From Plantibacter flavus (lineage in GTDB: Bacteria; Actinomycetota; Actinomycetes; Actinomycetales; Microbacteriaceae), in NCBI RefSeq assembly GCF_900177615.1, contig NZ_FXAP01000001.1:564825-628824 (forward strand): DNA of 64,000 nt, read 5' to 3'. The notes under the pieces were generated by a model. It was given only the letters and a program-made list of their open reading frames with translations, had not been told where the DNA came from and did not search any database. Both the position numbers and the translations under genes were made by a program. Of the stretch, positions 1 through 8,452 are shown piece after piece. Position 1 is the first letter of the stretch, and each line of letters begins with the position of its first letter.

Positions 1-47
1 TGTGGTGAGCGCGGGCTGAACCCCGTCACCGACGCCGCATGAGCCGA

Positions 48-94
48 GAACCGGCCGTCATCACTGCTCTCAGAGTCAGGATGGCGGCCGGTTC
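48..94. terminator. Stem-loop downstream of the O-methyltransferase gene
   Basis: Bases 48-61 and 81-94 pair over 14 bp with one G-T, around a 19-base loop. It lies just past the 3' end of the minus-strand O-methyltransferase and could also end transcription arriving from the left. There is no strong U-run, so factor-independent termination is an inference. Confidence 0.5.
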
Positions 95-111
95 GTCGTC
101 GTACGGAGGGT

Positions 112-744
112 TCAGAGGTTCGGTTTGGTGATCTGCAGGAGGCCGTCGCCGGCGGGGGACAGGGCGCTGACGACCGCGTCGGACGCGGAGATCTCCTGGA
201 CGAGCGAGCGGAAGAGTCCTGTGGTCTCGTCCCGCTGAGCCGGATCGGCCACGCGGCCCCGCCAGAGCGCGTGCGGGACGAGGACGGTGCCGCCGGGACG
301 CACCAGACGGAGTCCGTGCTCGACGTACTCGATGACCGATCCCGGGTCGCCGTCGACGAGGACGAGGTCGTAGGAGTTCTCGTTCATCCGCGGCAGGACG
401 TCGAGCGCGCTGCCGGTGATGAGGCGGATGCGGTTGGTCGTGATGCCGGCCTCCGTGAACGCCGCGCGCGCCTGCTGCTGGTGCACGATCTCGGTGTCGA
501 TGGACGTCAGCACCGCGCTCGTGGCACCGCGGAGCAGCCAGAGCCCGGAGACACCGGTGCCGGTGCCCACCTCGACGATGGACTCCGCGCGGGTGGCCGC
601 GGCCACCACCGCGATCTGCGCGCCGATCGCCGGGGAGATCGGTTCGACGCCCAGTTCGTGCGCGTGAGCGCGCGCCGTGAGCATCGCCGCGCTCTCGACG
701 ACGACGTCGCCCGCGTACTTCCAGTTGAGATTGTGTTCTGACAC
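112..744 (-). CDS. Class I SAM-dependent O-methyltransferase (COG4122 type)
   Basis: This 210-residue cytosolic protein has the Rossmann methyltransferase core: a glycine-rich AdoMet-binding motif (VEVGTGTGVSGLWLL) near residue 57, an acidic strand end (LTSIDTE) and LVLVDGDPG followed by RLVRPGGTVLV. It fits the caffeoyl-CoA/catechol O-methyltransferase-like family; the substrate is unknown. The GTG start at 744 has a GGAGG ribosome site and a TACGCT box about 20 bases upstream. It is divergent from tatB. In mycobacteria a similar methyltransferase is separated from tatB by sigE, rseA and htrA, which are absent here. Confidence 0.85.
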   Translation of the reverse strand: MSEHNLNWKYAGDVVVESAAMLTARAHAHELGVEPISPAIGAQIAVVAAATRAESIVEVGTGTGVSGLWLLRGATSAVLTSIDTEIVHQQQARAAFTEAGITTNRIRLITGSALDVLPRMNENSYDLVLVDGDPGSVIEYVEHGLRLVRPGGTVLVPHALWRGRVADPAQRDETTGLFRSLVQEISASDAVVSALSPAGDGLLQITKPNL

Positions 745-803
745 CTTGCCTCCGGATCCCAGCGTATGGCCTGCAACTGCTCCGACAGTTGAGGCTCGCG
801 CGG

Positions 804-809
804 TAGTCT
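804..809 (+). promoter_or_regulatory. -10 box TAGTCT of tatB, leaderless type
   Basis: TAGTCT ends six bases before the GTG start of tatB, which places transcription initiation at or next to the start codon. No Shine-Dalgarno sequence lies between them. No clear -35 box is visible. Confidence 0.55.
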
Positions 810-815
810 GATGTC

Positions 816-1256
816 GTGTTCGGTCTGACCTTCGACAAACTCCTCATCATCGGGGTCATCGCCGTGTTCCTGCTGGGTCCGGAACGGCTGCCGTACTACG
901 CCTCGCAACTGGCGCGACTCGTCCGCACCCTCCGCGACCTCGCCTCCGGCGCCAAGGACCGGATGCGCGAGGAGATGGGGCCGGAGTTCGACGAGGTCGA
1001 CTGGAAGAAGCTCGACCCGCGTCAGTACGACCCGAGACGCATCATCCGCGAGGCGCTCCTCGACGACGAGCCTCCGGTGACGCCGACGGTCGCGACGACC
1101 GCCCCGCTCGACGCGGCTCCTGCAGCCGCGGCCGCCGCTGCAGCCGTCCCGTCGCTCGAGAAGCCGAAGTCGATCCAGGCAGCGACCGACGAGCGCCTGC
1201 GCCGGCTGGCCGCCGGCGAGACCGCCGCGCCGCCGTTCGACCTCGAAGCCACCTGA
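816..1256 (+). CDS. tatB: Twin-arginine translocase subunit TatB
   Basis: The 146-residue protein begins with the TatA/B hallmark: a short N-terminal membrane helix (residues 5-17) ending in the conserved FLLGPERLP hinge, then an amphipathic helix to about residue 50. The length, the Glu in the hinge and the long charged C-terminal part favour TatB over TatA. With TatC it forms the receptor that binds twin-arginine signal peptides at the cytoplasmic membrane; no tatC is in the window. The C-terminal third holds an alanine-rich low-complexity run (residues 91-110). The GTG start follows a -10 box directly, so the mRNA is probably leaderless. Confidence 0.88.
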   Translation: MFGLTFDKLLIIGVIAVFLLGPERLPYYASQLARLVRTLRDLASGAKDRMREEMGPEFDEVDWKKLDPRQYDPRRIIREALLDDEPPVTPTVATTAPLDAAPAAAAAAAAVPSLEKPKSIQAATDERLRRLAAGETAAPPFDLEAT

Positions 1257-1291
1257 GTCCGCTTCGGTCGCACACGTCCGACCCGGACGGC

Positions 1292-2467
1292 TCAGTTCGT
1301 GCTGACGCCGAGACGACGACCGGCGAGGCCACGCGGTCTCGCAGCGAGCTGACCGGCCAGGCGGAGGATCTCGGCCGCCGCGGGATCCGTCGGATCCGAG
1401 AGCACGATCGGCAGCCCGGCGTCTCCACCTTCCCGAAGCGGGACGCTGAGCGGCACCGAGGCGAGGAGCGGTACCGGGGCGTCCTGGCCGATCGACAGCC
1501 GCGCTGCGAGCGCCTCGCCACCCCCTGAGCCGAACAGTTGCAGGACGCTTCCGTCGGGCTGGGGGAGACCGGCCATGTTCTCGATGACGCCGTGGACGCG
1601 TTGCCCGGTCTGGCGTGCCACCACGCCGCTGCGCTCGGCCACCTCGGCGGCGGCCGGCTGCGGTGTCGTGACGACGAGCACCTCGGCGTGGGGGAGCAGC
1701 TGGCCGATGGAGATGGCGACGTCCCCGGTGCCGGGCGGGAGGTCGAGGAGCAGTACGTCGAGGTCGCCGAAGAACACGTCGGTCAGGAACTGCTGGATGG
1801 TGCGGTGGAGCATCGGTCCGCGCCAGGCGACGGCGACGGCGGTGGTGCCGTCCGTCGGTGCGTCGATGAACATGCCGATCGAGACGACCTTCACGCCGTG
1901 GGCGACGGGTGGCAGGATCATGTCGCCGACCTGCGTCGGTTTGACGGCCAGGCCGTCCTCGACCAGGCCGAGGAGCCCTGGGATGGAGAACCCATGGACG
2001 TCCGCGTCGACCAGGCCGACCCGCAGGCCGCTGGCGGCGAGTGCGACGGCCAGGTTCGCGGTCACCGTCGACTTCCCGACACCGCCCTTGCCGCTCGTGA
2101 CGGCGTACACGCGGGTCAGTGACTCCGGGCCGAACGGGATGCCGCGGGCGCTGCGGCCGCCTCGCAGGCGCTCCGTGAGCGCTTGACGTTCGGCCGTCGA
2201 CATCACCTGGACGTCGACCGCGACGCTCGTCACCCCGGGGGTCGCCGCGGTGGCCTCACGCACGTCGCGCTCGATGCTCGCCGCTGCCGGGCAGCCGACG
2301 ATCGTGAGCTTGATCGTGACGTCGGCGGCTCCGGTGTCATCCACCGTGATCGGCCCGACCATGTCGAGTTCGGTGATCGGTTTGCGGATCTCGGGGTCGA
2401 TGACGCGGGCGAGCGCGGTCCTGATCCGCTCGGCGAGGCCGGTGTCAGCTGCCCCGGCGTCAGCCAC
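1292..2467 (-). CDS. mrp: Mrp/NBP35-type P-loop ATPase, Fe-S cluster carrier
   Basis: It has an N-terminal MIP18/DUF59 domain (about residues 8-95, with the GCP motif) and a MinD-like ATPase domain with the deviant Walker A KGGVGKS near residue 127, then DLPPGTGD. Such ApbC/Mrp proteins bind and transfer iron-sulfur clusters in the cytosol. The open frame extends further upstream, but that part reads as a shadow of the DUF1003 gene. The GTG at 2467 gives 391 residues and overlaps the DUF1003 stop by 8 bases, typical of translational coupling. Function is inferred from family; the start is the likeliest of several. Confidence 0.85.
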   Translation of the reverse strand: MADAGAADTGLAERIRTALARVIDPEIRKPITELDMVGPITVDDTGAADVTIKLTIVGCPAAASIERDVREATAATPGVTSVAVDVQVMSTAERQALTERLRGGRSARGIPFGPESLTRVYAVTSGKGGVGKSTVTANLAVALAASGLRVGLVDADVHGFSIPGLLGLVEDGLAVKPTQVGDMILPPVAHGVKVVSIGMFIDAPTDGTTAVAVAWRGPMLHRTIQQFLTDVFFGDLDVLLLDLPPGTGDVAISIGQLLPHAEVLVVTTPQPAAAEVAERSGVVARQTGQRVHGVIENMAGLPQPDGSVLQLFGSGGGEALAARLSIGQDAPVPLLASVPLSVPLREGGDAGLPIVLSDPTDPAAAEILRLAGQLAARPRGLAGRRLGVSTN

Positions 2468-3002
2468 GCCGACGCTCGGGCCCGTCGTGTTCGGGCTGGT
2501 CGGTGCGATCCCGATCGAGTTCCTCGAGGAGGGAGCGCAGTTCGGCGCGGATGAAGTCCTTCGACGCCATGTCCTTGAGAGCCAGTCGCAGCGCGACGAC
2601 CTCACGCGCGAGGTACTCGGTGTCGGCGAGGTTCCGTTCGGACCGCTGCCGGTCCTGCTCGATCTGCACGCGGTCGCGGTCGTCCTGGCGGTTCTGGGCG
2701 AGCAGGATGAGGGGAGCGGCGTACGAGGCCTGGAGCGACAGCACGAGCGTCAGGGCGACGAAGCCGATGTCGACGGAGTCGAACCGCAGGGCGAGTGGAC
2801 CGTAGGTGTTCCAGGCGATCCACAGGATGACGAAGAGGGTGAGACCGAGGAGGAACCACGGGGTGCCCATCGCCCGGGCGATCCACTCGGTGAACCTACC
2901 GAAGCGGTCGCGCGAGGCCGGGGCGCGGCGGATGGAACGGACCGAGCTCCGAAGTCCTTTCGGAGCGTCGAGCCTGACCTCATTGCGGGGAGCTCGTGCC
3001 AC
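2460..3002 (-). CDS. DUF1003 family membrane protein
   Basis: A 180-residue protein with two adjacent membrane helices (WFLLGLTLFVILWIAW and FVALTLVLSLQASYAAPLIL) followed by a charged helical tail (QNRQDDRDRVQIEQDRQ) likely to be a coiled coil. DUF1003 proteins are common in actinobacteria and have no established biochemical role. The GTG at 3002 was chosen because AAGGAGG sits eight bases upstream; the longer reading frame has no such site. It overlaps the MgtE-N/CBS stop by 23 bases and mrp by 8, so the three form an operon. Confidence 0.8.
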   Translation of the reverse strand: MARAPRNEVRLDAPKGLRSSVRSIRRAPASRDRFGRFTEWIARAMGTPWFLLGLTLFVILWIAWNTYGPLALRFDSVDIGFVALTLVLSLQASYAAPLILLAQNRQDDRDRVQIEQDRQRSERNLADTEYLAREVVALRLALKDMASKDFIRAELRSLLEELDRDRTDQPEHDGPERRRG

Positions 3003-4293
3003 GACCTGCCCTCCTTCCGTTCGATCCGAGCCGCTGTTCCGACGCCGGGAGTTCATCGTTCTCGTCGATGCTGCGCCAGTCGTCCGGGAGCAGGTAGTCG
3101 AGGACGTCGTCGATCGTCACGACCCCGAGGAGCCGGTGCTGTTCGTCGACGACGGGTACCTGGACGAGGTTGTAGCTCGCGAGGATCCGCGAGACCTCGG
3201 CGGCGGAGGTCCGTACGCCCACCGGATCGAGGCTCTGATCGAGCAGGGTCCCGAGGCGCTCGTGCGGCGGGTACCGGAGCATGCGCTGGAAGTGCACCAT
3301 CCCGAGGAAGCGTCCCGTCGGCGACTCGTACGGCGGCAGGGTGATGCAGACACCGGCCGCCAGCGCCGGCGCCAGCTCGGAGCGTCGGATCGACGCGAGG
3401 GCCTCCGCGACGGTGGCGTCGGCGGAGAGGATGATCGGCTCGGTCGTCATGAGGCCACCCGCGGTCTCCGGGTCGAACCGGAGCAGCATTCGAACGTCCT
3501 CCGCCTCCTCCGGCTCCATGAGTTCGAGGAGGTGCTCACCGCGGTCCTCGGGGAGCTGGGCGATGAGGTCGGCCGCGTCGTCCGGCTGCATCTGATCGAG
3601 GACGTCGGCTGCACGGTCGTCGTCGAGCTGGGCGAGGATCTGCACCTGGTCCGTTTCGGGCATCTCCTCGAGCACGTCCGCGAGGCGGTCGTCCGACAGC
3701 TCCTCCGCGACCTCGATCATCCGGTCGCGAGGGAGGTCGAGGAGCGTGTTCGCGAGGTCGGCCGGTTTCAGGTCGGCGTAGGTCGCGATGAGCTGTTCGG
3801 CGGACTGGGCCTCGCCGATCTCCTGCTCCTCGCGAAGCTCGTTCCAGGTGGCGAAGGTCGTCGGGCCCTTCACGAAGGGGGAGGCGGTGGTCTTCGGGCG
3901 GCGGACGAACAGTTGGGACACCTGCCACTCGCCAGGGCCCTGCTCCTCGATGGCGACGTCCTCGATCGTCGCCTCCTCGCCGGTGGCGCGGAAGACGACG
4001 CGTCGGCCGAAGAGTTCGGCGATCACGCGCACCTCGCCACCGCGCTGCTCGAACCGGCGGACGTTGATGAGTCCCGTGGTGATGATCTGCCCGGCGCCGA
4101 TGCTCGTCACGCGGCCGATCGACACGAACACACGGCGTTTCCCGGGGATCTCGACGATGAGGCCGACGACCCGCGGGGGTTTGCCGGTGCGGTAGACGAC
4201 GAGCACGTCCCTGACCTTGCCGACACGATCGCCCGCGGGGTCGAAGACGGTGCACCCGGCGAGCCTGGCGACGAACACTCTGGTTGCACTCAC
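2980..4293 (-). CDS. Soluble MgtE N-domain and CBS-pair protein with PRC-barrel-like N-terminus
   Basis: A 437-residue protein without membrane segments. The first 80 residues resemble a PRC barrel (DRVGKVRDVLVVYR), residues about 135-260 are helical MgtE-N superhelix repeats (ADVLEEMPETDQVQIL, ADVLDQMQPDDAADLI), and a CBS pair follows (VVTIDDVLDYLL near residue 400). The MgtE magnesium channel has the N-domain and CBS pair plus a pore; here the pore is absent, so it is probably a magnesium- or nucleotide-responsive regulator rather than a channel. The start is GTG. It is first in the operon with DUF1003 and mrp. Confidence 0.82.
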   Translation of the reverse strand: MSATRVFVARLAGCTVFDPAGDRVGKVRDVLVVYRTGKPPRVVGLIVEIPGKRRVFVSIGRVTSIGAGQIITTGLINVRRFEQRGGEVRVIAELFGRRVVFRATGEEATIEDVAIEEQGPGEWQVSQLFVRRPKTTASPFVKGPTTFATWNELREEQEIGEAQSAEQLIATYADLKPADLANTLLDLPRDRMIEVAEELSDDRLADVLEEMPETDQVQILAQLDDDRAADVLDQMQPDDAADLIAQLPEDRGEHLLELMEPEEAEDVRMLLRFDPETAGGLMTTEPIILSADATVAEALASIRRSELAPALAAGVCITLPPYESPTGRFLGMVHFQRMLRYPPHERLGTLLDQSLDPVGVRTSAAEVSRILASYNLVQVPVVDEQHRLLGVVTIDDVLDYLLPDDWRSIDENDELPASEQRLGSNGRRAGRGTSSPQ

Positions 4294-4349
4294 GACTACT
4301 AACCTACCCGCCGGTGGTCGGCCTGGAGTGCCCGCTCCGGGCGGGGTGA

Positions 4350-4355
4350 GAGGAT
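4350..4355 (+). promoter_or_regulatory. Weak -10-like GAGGAT before the general stress gene
   Basis: GAGGAT ends six bases before the ATG at 4362, the same spacing as the TANNNT boxes elsewhere in the window, but lacks the leading T. GGAG inside the spacer is too close to the ATG for a normal ribosome site. Confidence 0.3.
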
Positions 4356-4361
4356 GGAGTC

Positions 4362-4865
4362 ATGAGTGATCCGCGACAGTTCGGCCGGAAGGGTGCCCCG
4401 GCGCTCGGCGTCATCCCGCGAGGCGAGACGGTGGCCAGCTACGAGAGCTACGAGTCCGCGCAGGCCGCGATCTCGTCGCTCGCCCACACCGATTTCCCGG
4501 TCAAGGAGATCTCGATCGTCGGCAGTGATCTCAAGAGCGTCGAACGCGTCACCGGTCGCCTCAGCTACGGCCGGGCTGCGGGAGCCGGTGCGGTCAGCGG
4601 TGCCTGGCTCGGTCTGTTCCTCGGGCTCGTCCTCGTCATCTTCAACCCGGAGACGAACCTCATGCTGCTCGGTGCCGCGGTGCTCATGGGGGCAGCGTTC
4701 GGCATGCTGTTCGGCATCGTGTCGTACTCGGTGACCCGCAAGCGGCAGGAGTACACCTCGGCCACGCTCGTCGTGGCGACGCGCTACGACCTCATCGTCG
4801 GCGGTGAGCTCGCGAACCGCGCACGCAACCTCCTGGAGCGCGGCCCGGAGCCCGACGCGGGCTGA
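4362..4865 (+). CDS. General stress protein 17M-like membrane protein
   Basis: A 167-residue protein. Residues 20-65 match the YflT/general-stress-17M-type N-domain (VASYESYESAQAAISSLA), followed by a glycine-rich segment and two hydrophobic helices (GAWLGLFLGLVLVIF and MLLGAAVLMGAAFGMLFGIV), then a short cytosolic end. The family occurs in Gram-positive stress regulons; the molecular role is unknown. It stands alone, divergent from the CBS protein and convergent with the peptidase gene. Confidence 0.75.
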   Translation: MSDPRQFGRKGAPALGVIPRGETVASYESYESAQAAISSLAHTDFPVKEISIVGSDLKSVERVTGRLSYGRAAGAGAVSGAWLGLFLGLVLVIFNPETNLMLLGAAVLMGAAFGMLFGIVSYSVTRKRQEYTSATLVVATRYDLIVGGELANRARNLLERGPEPDAG

Positions 4866-4884
4866 TCCAGCCGCGTCAGGCTCC

Positions 4885-4909
4885 GAGCCGTCGCCCGGCG
4901 GACGGGCTC
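4885..4909. terminator. Possible bidirectional hairpin between convergent genes
   Basis: GAGCCGTC pairs with GACGGGCTC with one bulged base, between the ends of the general stress gene and the peptidase gene. It is short and overlaps the peptidase stop codon. Confidence 0.3.
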
Positions 4910-6305
4910 AGCGCGCGAGCCAGGCCTCGACCTCGTCCGCGGTGCGCGGGATGCCGGCCGACAGGTTCTCCGCGCCGTCCTCGGTGACGAGGATGTCGTC
5001 CTCGATCCGGACGCCGATACCGCGGTACTCCTCGGGGACCGTGAGGTCGTCGACCTGGAAGTAGAGGCCGGGTTCGATCGTGAAGACCATGCCGGGCTCG
5101 ATCACGGCGTCGGCGTACATCTCGCGGCGAGCCTGGGCGCAGTCGTGCACGTCGGTGCCGAGGTGGTGGCTCGTCCCGTGCACCATGTACCGCCGGTGCT
5201 GCTCGTTCTCCTTCAGGAGCGCTTCCTCGGCGGTGACGGGGAGCAGGCCCCACTCGGCGGTCTTGCGGGCGATGACCGCCATCGCGGCCGCATGCACCTC
5301 GCGGAACCGGATGCCGGGGCGGACGATGGCGAAGGCCTCGTCGGCCGCCTCACGGACGGCCTCGTAGACCCGGCGCTGGACCTCGGTGAACGTGCCGGAC
5401 ACCGGGATCGTGCGGGTGATGTCGGCGGTGTAGTAGCTGTCGAGCTCGACGCCGGCGTCGATGAGGATGAGGTCGCCCGGGACGACCCGTCCGTCGTTGC
5501 GCGTCCAGTGGAGGATGCAGGCGTGCGGCCCGGCGGCGGCGATGGTCTCGTACCCGACGCCGTTCCCGTCGGCGCGAGCCCGTCCGGCGAAGACGCCCTC
5601 GACGATGCGCTCGCCGCGCTCGTGCGCGAGGACCTTCGGGAGTTCGGCGACGACGTCGTCGAAGCCGCGCGCGGTCGCGTCGACGGCGAGACGCATCTGG
5701 GAGATCTCGTAGGCGTCCTTCACGAGCCGCATCTCGGACACGGCGCGCGTCAGGTCGTCGTCGACGTCGACCGTGAGATCGGCGGCGTCGGCCGTGAACG
5801 CCGAGAGGTCGGCGGTCGCGACCGCGAGGTCGGCGGCCACCTGGGCGAGCGACGGACGCGCACCGATCCAGAACTCGCCGATCGCGGCGTTCGTGTAGAA
5901 CTCGTCGGTGTCGCGTCCCGCTCGCTCGCGGAAGTACAGGGTCGCGGTGTGGCCGGACTCCTTGGGATCGAGCACGAGGACGCTGTCGGGCTCGGTGTCG
6001 GCCGCCCAGCCGGTGTAGTACGAGAAGGCGGAGTGCGCCCGGTACAGGTAGTCGGTGTCGTTCGACCGCTGCTTCATCCCGCCCGCGGGGAGGACGAGAC
6101 GCTGACCGGGGAACTGGGCCGAGAGGCGTTCACGACGAGCCGCTGCGAGGCCGGAGGTCTCCCGCGGCTCCGGCAGGACCTCTGGGCGGTCTGCCCACCC
6201 GGTGCCGATGAAAGCGCGGAAGCCTTCGGACCAGGCGGCCGCCCGGTTGGAGGTCGCCTCGGTCTGGACGGTGTTCGAACTGGATGTGTCTGCGGAAGTC
6301 GCCAT
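4908..6305 (-). CDS. pepP: Xaa-Pro aminopeptidase (M24B family)
   Basis: A 465-residue cytosolic metallopeptidase: an N-terminal creatinase-like domain (residues about 35-210) and a C-terminal pita-bread fold carrying the ligands of the two-metal site. Visible are LIDAGVELDSYYTADITRTI (two Asp), HGTSHHLGTDVHD (His), VFTIEPGLYF (Glu) and GIGVRIEDDILVT (Glu). It removes N-terminal residues preceding proline. The ATG at 6305 was chosen because GGAGG lies just upstream; the longer frame is arginine-rich shadow. Confidence 0.9.
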   Translation of the reverse strand: MATSADTSSSNTVQTEATSNRAAAWSEGFRAFIGTGWADRPEVLPEPRETSGLAAARRERLSAQFPGQRLVLPAGGMKQRSNDTDYLYRAHSAFSYYTGWAADTEPDSVLVLDPKESGHTATLYFRERAGRDTDEFYTNAAIGEFWIGARPSLAQVAADLAVATADLSAFTADAADLTVDVDDDLTRAVSEMRLVKDAYEISQMRLAVDATARGFDDVVAELPKVLAHERGERIVEGVFAGRARADGNGVGYETIAAAGPHACILHWTRNDGRVVPGDLILIDAGVELDSYYTADITRTIPVSGTFTEVQRRVYEAVREAADEAFAIVRPGIRFREVHAAAMAVIARKTAEWGLLPVTAEEALLKENEQHRRYMVHGTSHHLGTDVHDCAQARREMYADAVIEPGMVFTIEPGLYFQVDDLTVPEEYRGIGVRIEDDILVTEDGAENLSAGIPRTADEVEAWLAR

Positions 6306-6346
6306 GCCTCCATTGTCGCACTGCGACCGCGACCGGCACCCGACGC

Positions 6347-7384
6347 TCAGCTCGCCGTGCGGGGGAGCAGCGTCGCGACCACGGGTCGGTGATCGCTGCC
6401 CGTGCCGTCGACGTCGGTCAGCACGTGCGCCGACACGGTGACCCATCCCGTCGTCGCCATGACGTGGTCGATCGGCGCGCCGAGGACCGCCGGGAGCTCG
6501 GTCGGCCAGGTACCGAGCCCGGCTGCCGCGTCGGCCGCGGCGGCGTCGTGGCACGCGCCGAGGTCGCCGACGCCGCGCAACCCGGCGAGGTGATCGAGCG
6601 TCGCGTTGAAGTCACCGGCCATGATCACGTCCGCGTCGTCGGTGCAGCGGCCGGCGAGATCGGCGAGTTCCGCGCGCCAGTCGTCGAGCCGACTCGGCAG
6701 CGGGGCCGTGGTGTGGACGGCGACGAGGGTCGGTCCGCGACCGAGGACCGGATCGGCGATGAGGGTCTCCGAGCGCTCGATGGCGGTCGGGCCGGTCACC
6801 GTCGGTGCACGGACCGCGTACTCGCCGAGTCCCGTGCTGATGAGGAGGCTCGTCCCTCCTGCGTCGGCATCGGTCGAATGCGCAACCATCGGCCGTCCGG
6901 CGGCGGTCATCGCGGCCGCGACGACCGCCGCGGTGTCGGACGAGGTCTCCGGCAGGGAGACGACGTCGGCGCCCTCACGCACCGCGATCGCCGCGATCGT
7001 ACCGGGGTCGACGGCGTCGCCGAGGGTGTTCCAGGCGAGGACCGTGACCTGATCCGCGAGGTCGGTCGCCTCTCCGGCGACCATCTGGTCGTCGACCCCG
7101 CGGTTGGCTGTGACGACGGCGCCGGTGACCGAGACCGCGGCCAGGACGACCGCCAGGATGGCGGGGAGCACGCGGCGGGATCCCCGGACCAGGATCGCCG
7201 TCACGAGGCAGAGGAGGGCGCCGCCAGCGGCGGCGATCGCCACGAGGAGGCGGAACGCACTCAGTTGGACGACGACCTGGGCCTGCTCGAGACCGAACAG
7301 CCCGGGGAGGACGGCAACGACGAGCAGGGCCGTGGTCGCGATCGCGAACACGGCCGCGACGACGCCACCGACGGTCTTCAGCAC
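6347..7384 (-). CDS. Membrane-anchored endonuclease/exonuclease/phosphatase family protein
   Basis: Of 345 residues, the first ~95 hold three hydrophobic helices (for example AVFAIATTALLVVAVLPGLFGL), so the catalytic domain is probably outside the cell. That domain has the EEP fold motifs: LAWNTLGD, VSLPET (Glu), MAGDFNATLDHL, APIDHVMATT and GSDHRPVVATL with the C-terminal catalytic Asp-His pair. Substrate could be nucleic acid or a phosphoester; not determinable. The GTG start follows a TACGCT box by seven bases. Confidence 0.82.
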   Translation of the reverse strand: MLKTVGGVVAAVFAIATTALLVVAVLPGLFGLEQAQVVVQLSAFRLLVAIAAAGGALLCLVTAILVRGSRRVLPAILAVVLAAVSVTGAVVTANRGVDDQMVAGEATDLADQVTVLAWNTLGDAVDPGTIAAIAVREGADVVSLPETSSDTAAVVAAAMTAAGRPMVAHSTDADAGGTSLLISTGLGEYAVRAPTVTGPTAIERSETLIADPVLGRGPTLVAVHTTAPLPSRLDDWRAELADLAGRCTDDADVIMAGDFNATLDHLAGLRGVGDLGACHDAAAADAAAGLGTWPTELPAVLGAPIDHVMATTGWVTVSAHVLTDVDGTGSDHRPVVATLLPRTAS

Positions 7385-7391
7385 CCGCGTC

Positions 7392-7397
7392 AGCGTA
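7392..7397 (-). promoter_or_regulatory. -10 box TACGCT, leaderless type
   Basis: On the minus strand TACGCT ends seven bases before the GTG start of the EEP-family gene. No ribosome site lies between. Confidence 0.5.
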
Positions 7398-7436
7398 GGC
7401 GAGCGGTCTGAGAGTCCTCGGGGCAGGACCTGCGAC

Positions 7437-7442
7437 TAGGGT
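7437..7442 (+). promoter_or_regulatory. -10 box TAGGGT, leaderless type
   Basis: TAGGGT ends exactly six bases before the GTG start of the PHP-domain gene. It lies about 45 bases from the oppositely oriented TACGCT, forming a compact divergent promoter pair. Confidence 0.6.
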
Positions 7443-7448
7443 GGATGC

Positions 7449-8321
7449 GTGGTGAGCGCTCGAGACATGCACGGCCCCGCCGATCTGCACACGCACTCGA
7501 GCGTCTCGGACGGCACGGAGACGCCGACGCAGCTGATGCGCGCGGCCGGTGCCGCGGGGCTCGGCACGATCGCCCTCACCGACCACGACTCCACCGCCGG
7601 CTGGGCCGAGGCGGCCGTCGAGTCGCGTCGCCAGGGCATCACCCTGCTCCCCGGAATGGAACTGAGCACCCGCTACGAGTGGCGGAGCGTGCACCTGCTC
7701 GCGTACCTCATCGATCCGCTGAACGGCGACCTGCTCCAGGAGACCGCGAAGATCCGGGAGTCCCGGCTCCGGCGGGCCGAAGGCATCGTGGCGCGCATCG
7801 GTGGCGACTACCCGCTGTCCTGGGCGGACGTCCTCGCGCAGACCCGCGAAGGTGCGACCGTCGGACGGCCCCACATCGCCGACGCCCTCGTCGCCCTCGG
7901 GATCGTGGCCGACCGTGGCGAAGCCTTCGACGGCATCCTGCATCCGCGCACCGGGTACTACGCGCCGCACTACGCGCCCGACCCGCTCACCGCGGTCAAA
8001 CTCGTCCGCGCCGCCGGTGGCGTCCCCGTCATCGCCCACCCGGTCCCGGCGGGCCGCGACCGGATGCTGCCGGAGCCGTACTTCCGCGAACTCGCTGACG
8101 CGGGCCTGTTCGGGCTCGAGATCGAGCATCGCGAGAACACCGAGGAGGGGAAGGTCGTCGTGCGGCGGATCGCCTCCGAGCTGGGCCTCGTCGCGACCGG
8201 TTCGAGCGACTATCACGGGACCGGTAAGCCGAACCGCCTCGGCGAGAACACCACGGACATCGACGTGGTCCGGCGCATCGTGGCCGAAGCCACCGGCTCG
8301 GCGCCCGTCCTGCCCGACTGA
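7449..8321 (+). CDS. PHP-domain phosphoesterase
   Basis: A 290-residue protein of the YciV/RNase AM-like PHP family. The metal-binding motifs are visible: DLHTHSSVSDG at the start (HxH), LTDHDSTAGW, a Glu in LPGMELST, a His in GRPHIADAL, IAHPVP and GSSDYHG at the C-terminus. Relatives hydrolyse 3',5'-nucleoside bisphosphates or short RNAs with three metals; which substrate is used here is inference. Two tandem GTG codons and an ATG seven codons in are possible starts; the first matches the leaderless promoter. Confidence 0.85.
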   Translation: MVSARDMHGPADLHTHSSVSDGTETPTQLMRAAGAAGLGTIALTDHDSTAGWAEAAVESRRQGITLLPGMELSTRYEWRSVHLLAYLIDPLNGDLLQETAKIRESRLRRAEGIVARIGGDYPLSWADVLAQTREGATVGRPHIADALVALGIVADRGEAFDGILHPRTGYYAPHYAPDPLTAVKLVRAAGGVPVIAHPVPAGRDRMLPEPYFRELADAGLFGLEIEHRENTEEGKVVVRRIASELGLVATGSSDYHGTGKPNRLGENTTDIDVVRRIVAEATGSAPVLPD

Positions 8322-8343
8322 TCTGCGGCTCGGCCGGAGTGCC

Positions 8344-8398
8344 CTTCGACACGCTCAGGGACCGGGTTTACTTCTCCCGGTCACTGAGCTTGTCGAAG
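8344..8398. repeat. REP-like intergenic palindrome
   Basis: Bases 8344-8366 (CTTCGACACGCTCAGGGACC..) and 8376-8398 are 23-base inverted repeats with two mismatches around a nine-base loop. Repeats with this CTTCGACA-GCTCAGG-ACC core are scattered through many high-GC actinobacterial genomes; I recognise the sequence type but cannot count copies here. It lies between the convergent PHP and helicase genes and may help end transcription. Confidence 0.65.
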
Positions 8399-8452
8399 TG
8401 CCCACGGGGGCGCAGCGGATGTGAGGGGACGCCGGTCGGAGCACCCTTCGAC

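Noticed and set aside
2-19. Possible 3' end of an upstream gene (frame ending TGA at 17-19)
   Set aside because: Only six codons are visible; cannot be supported.
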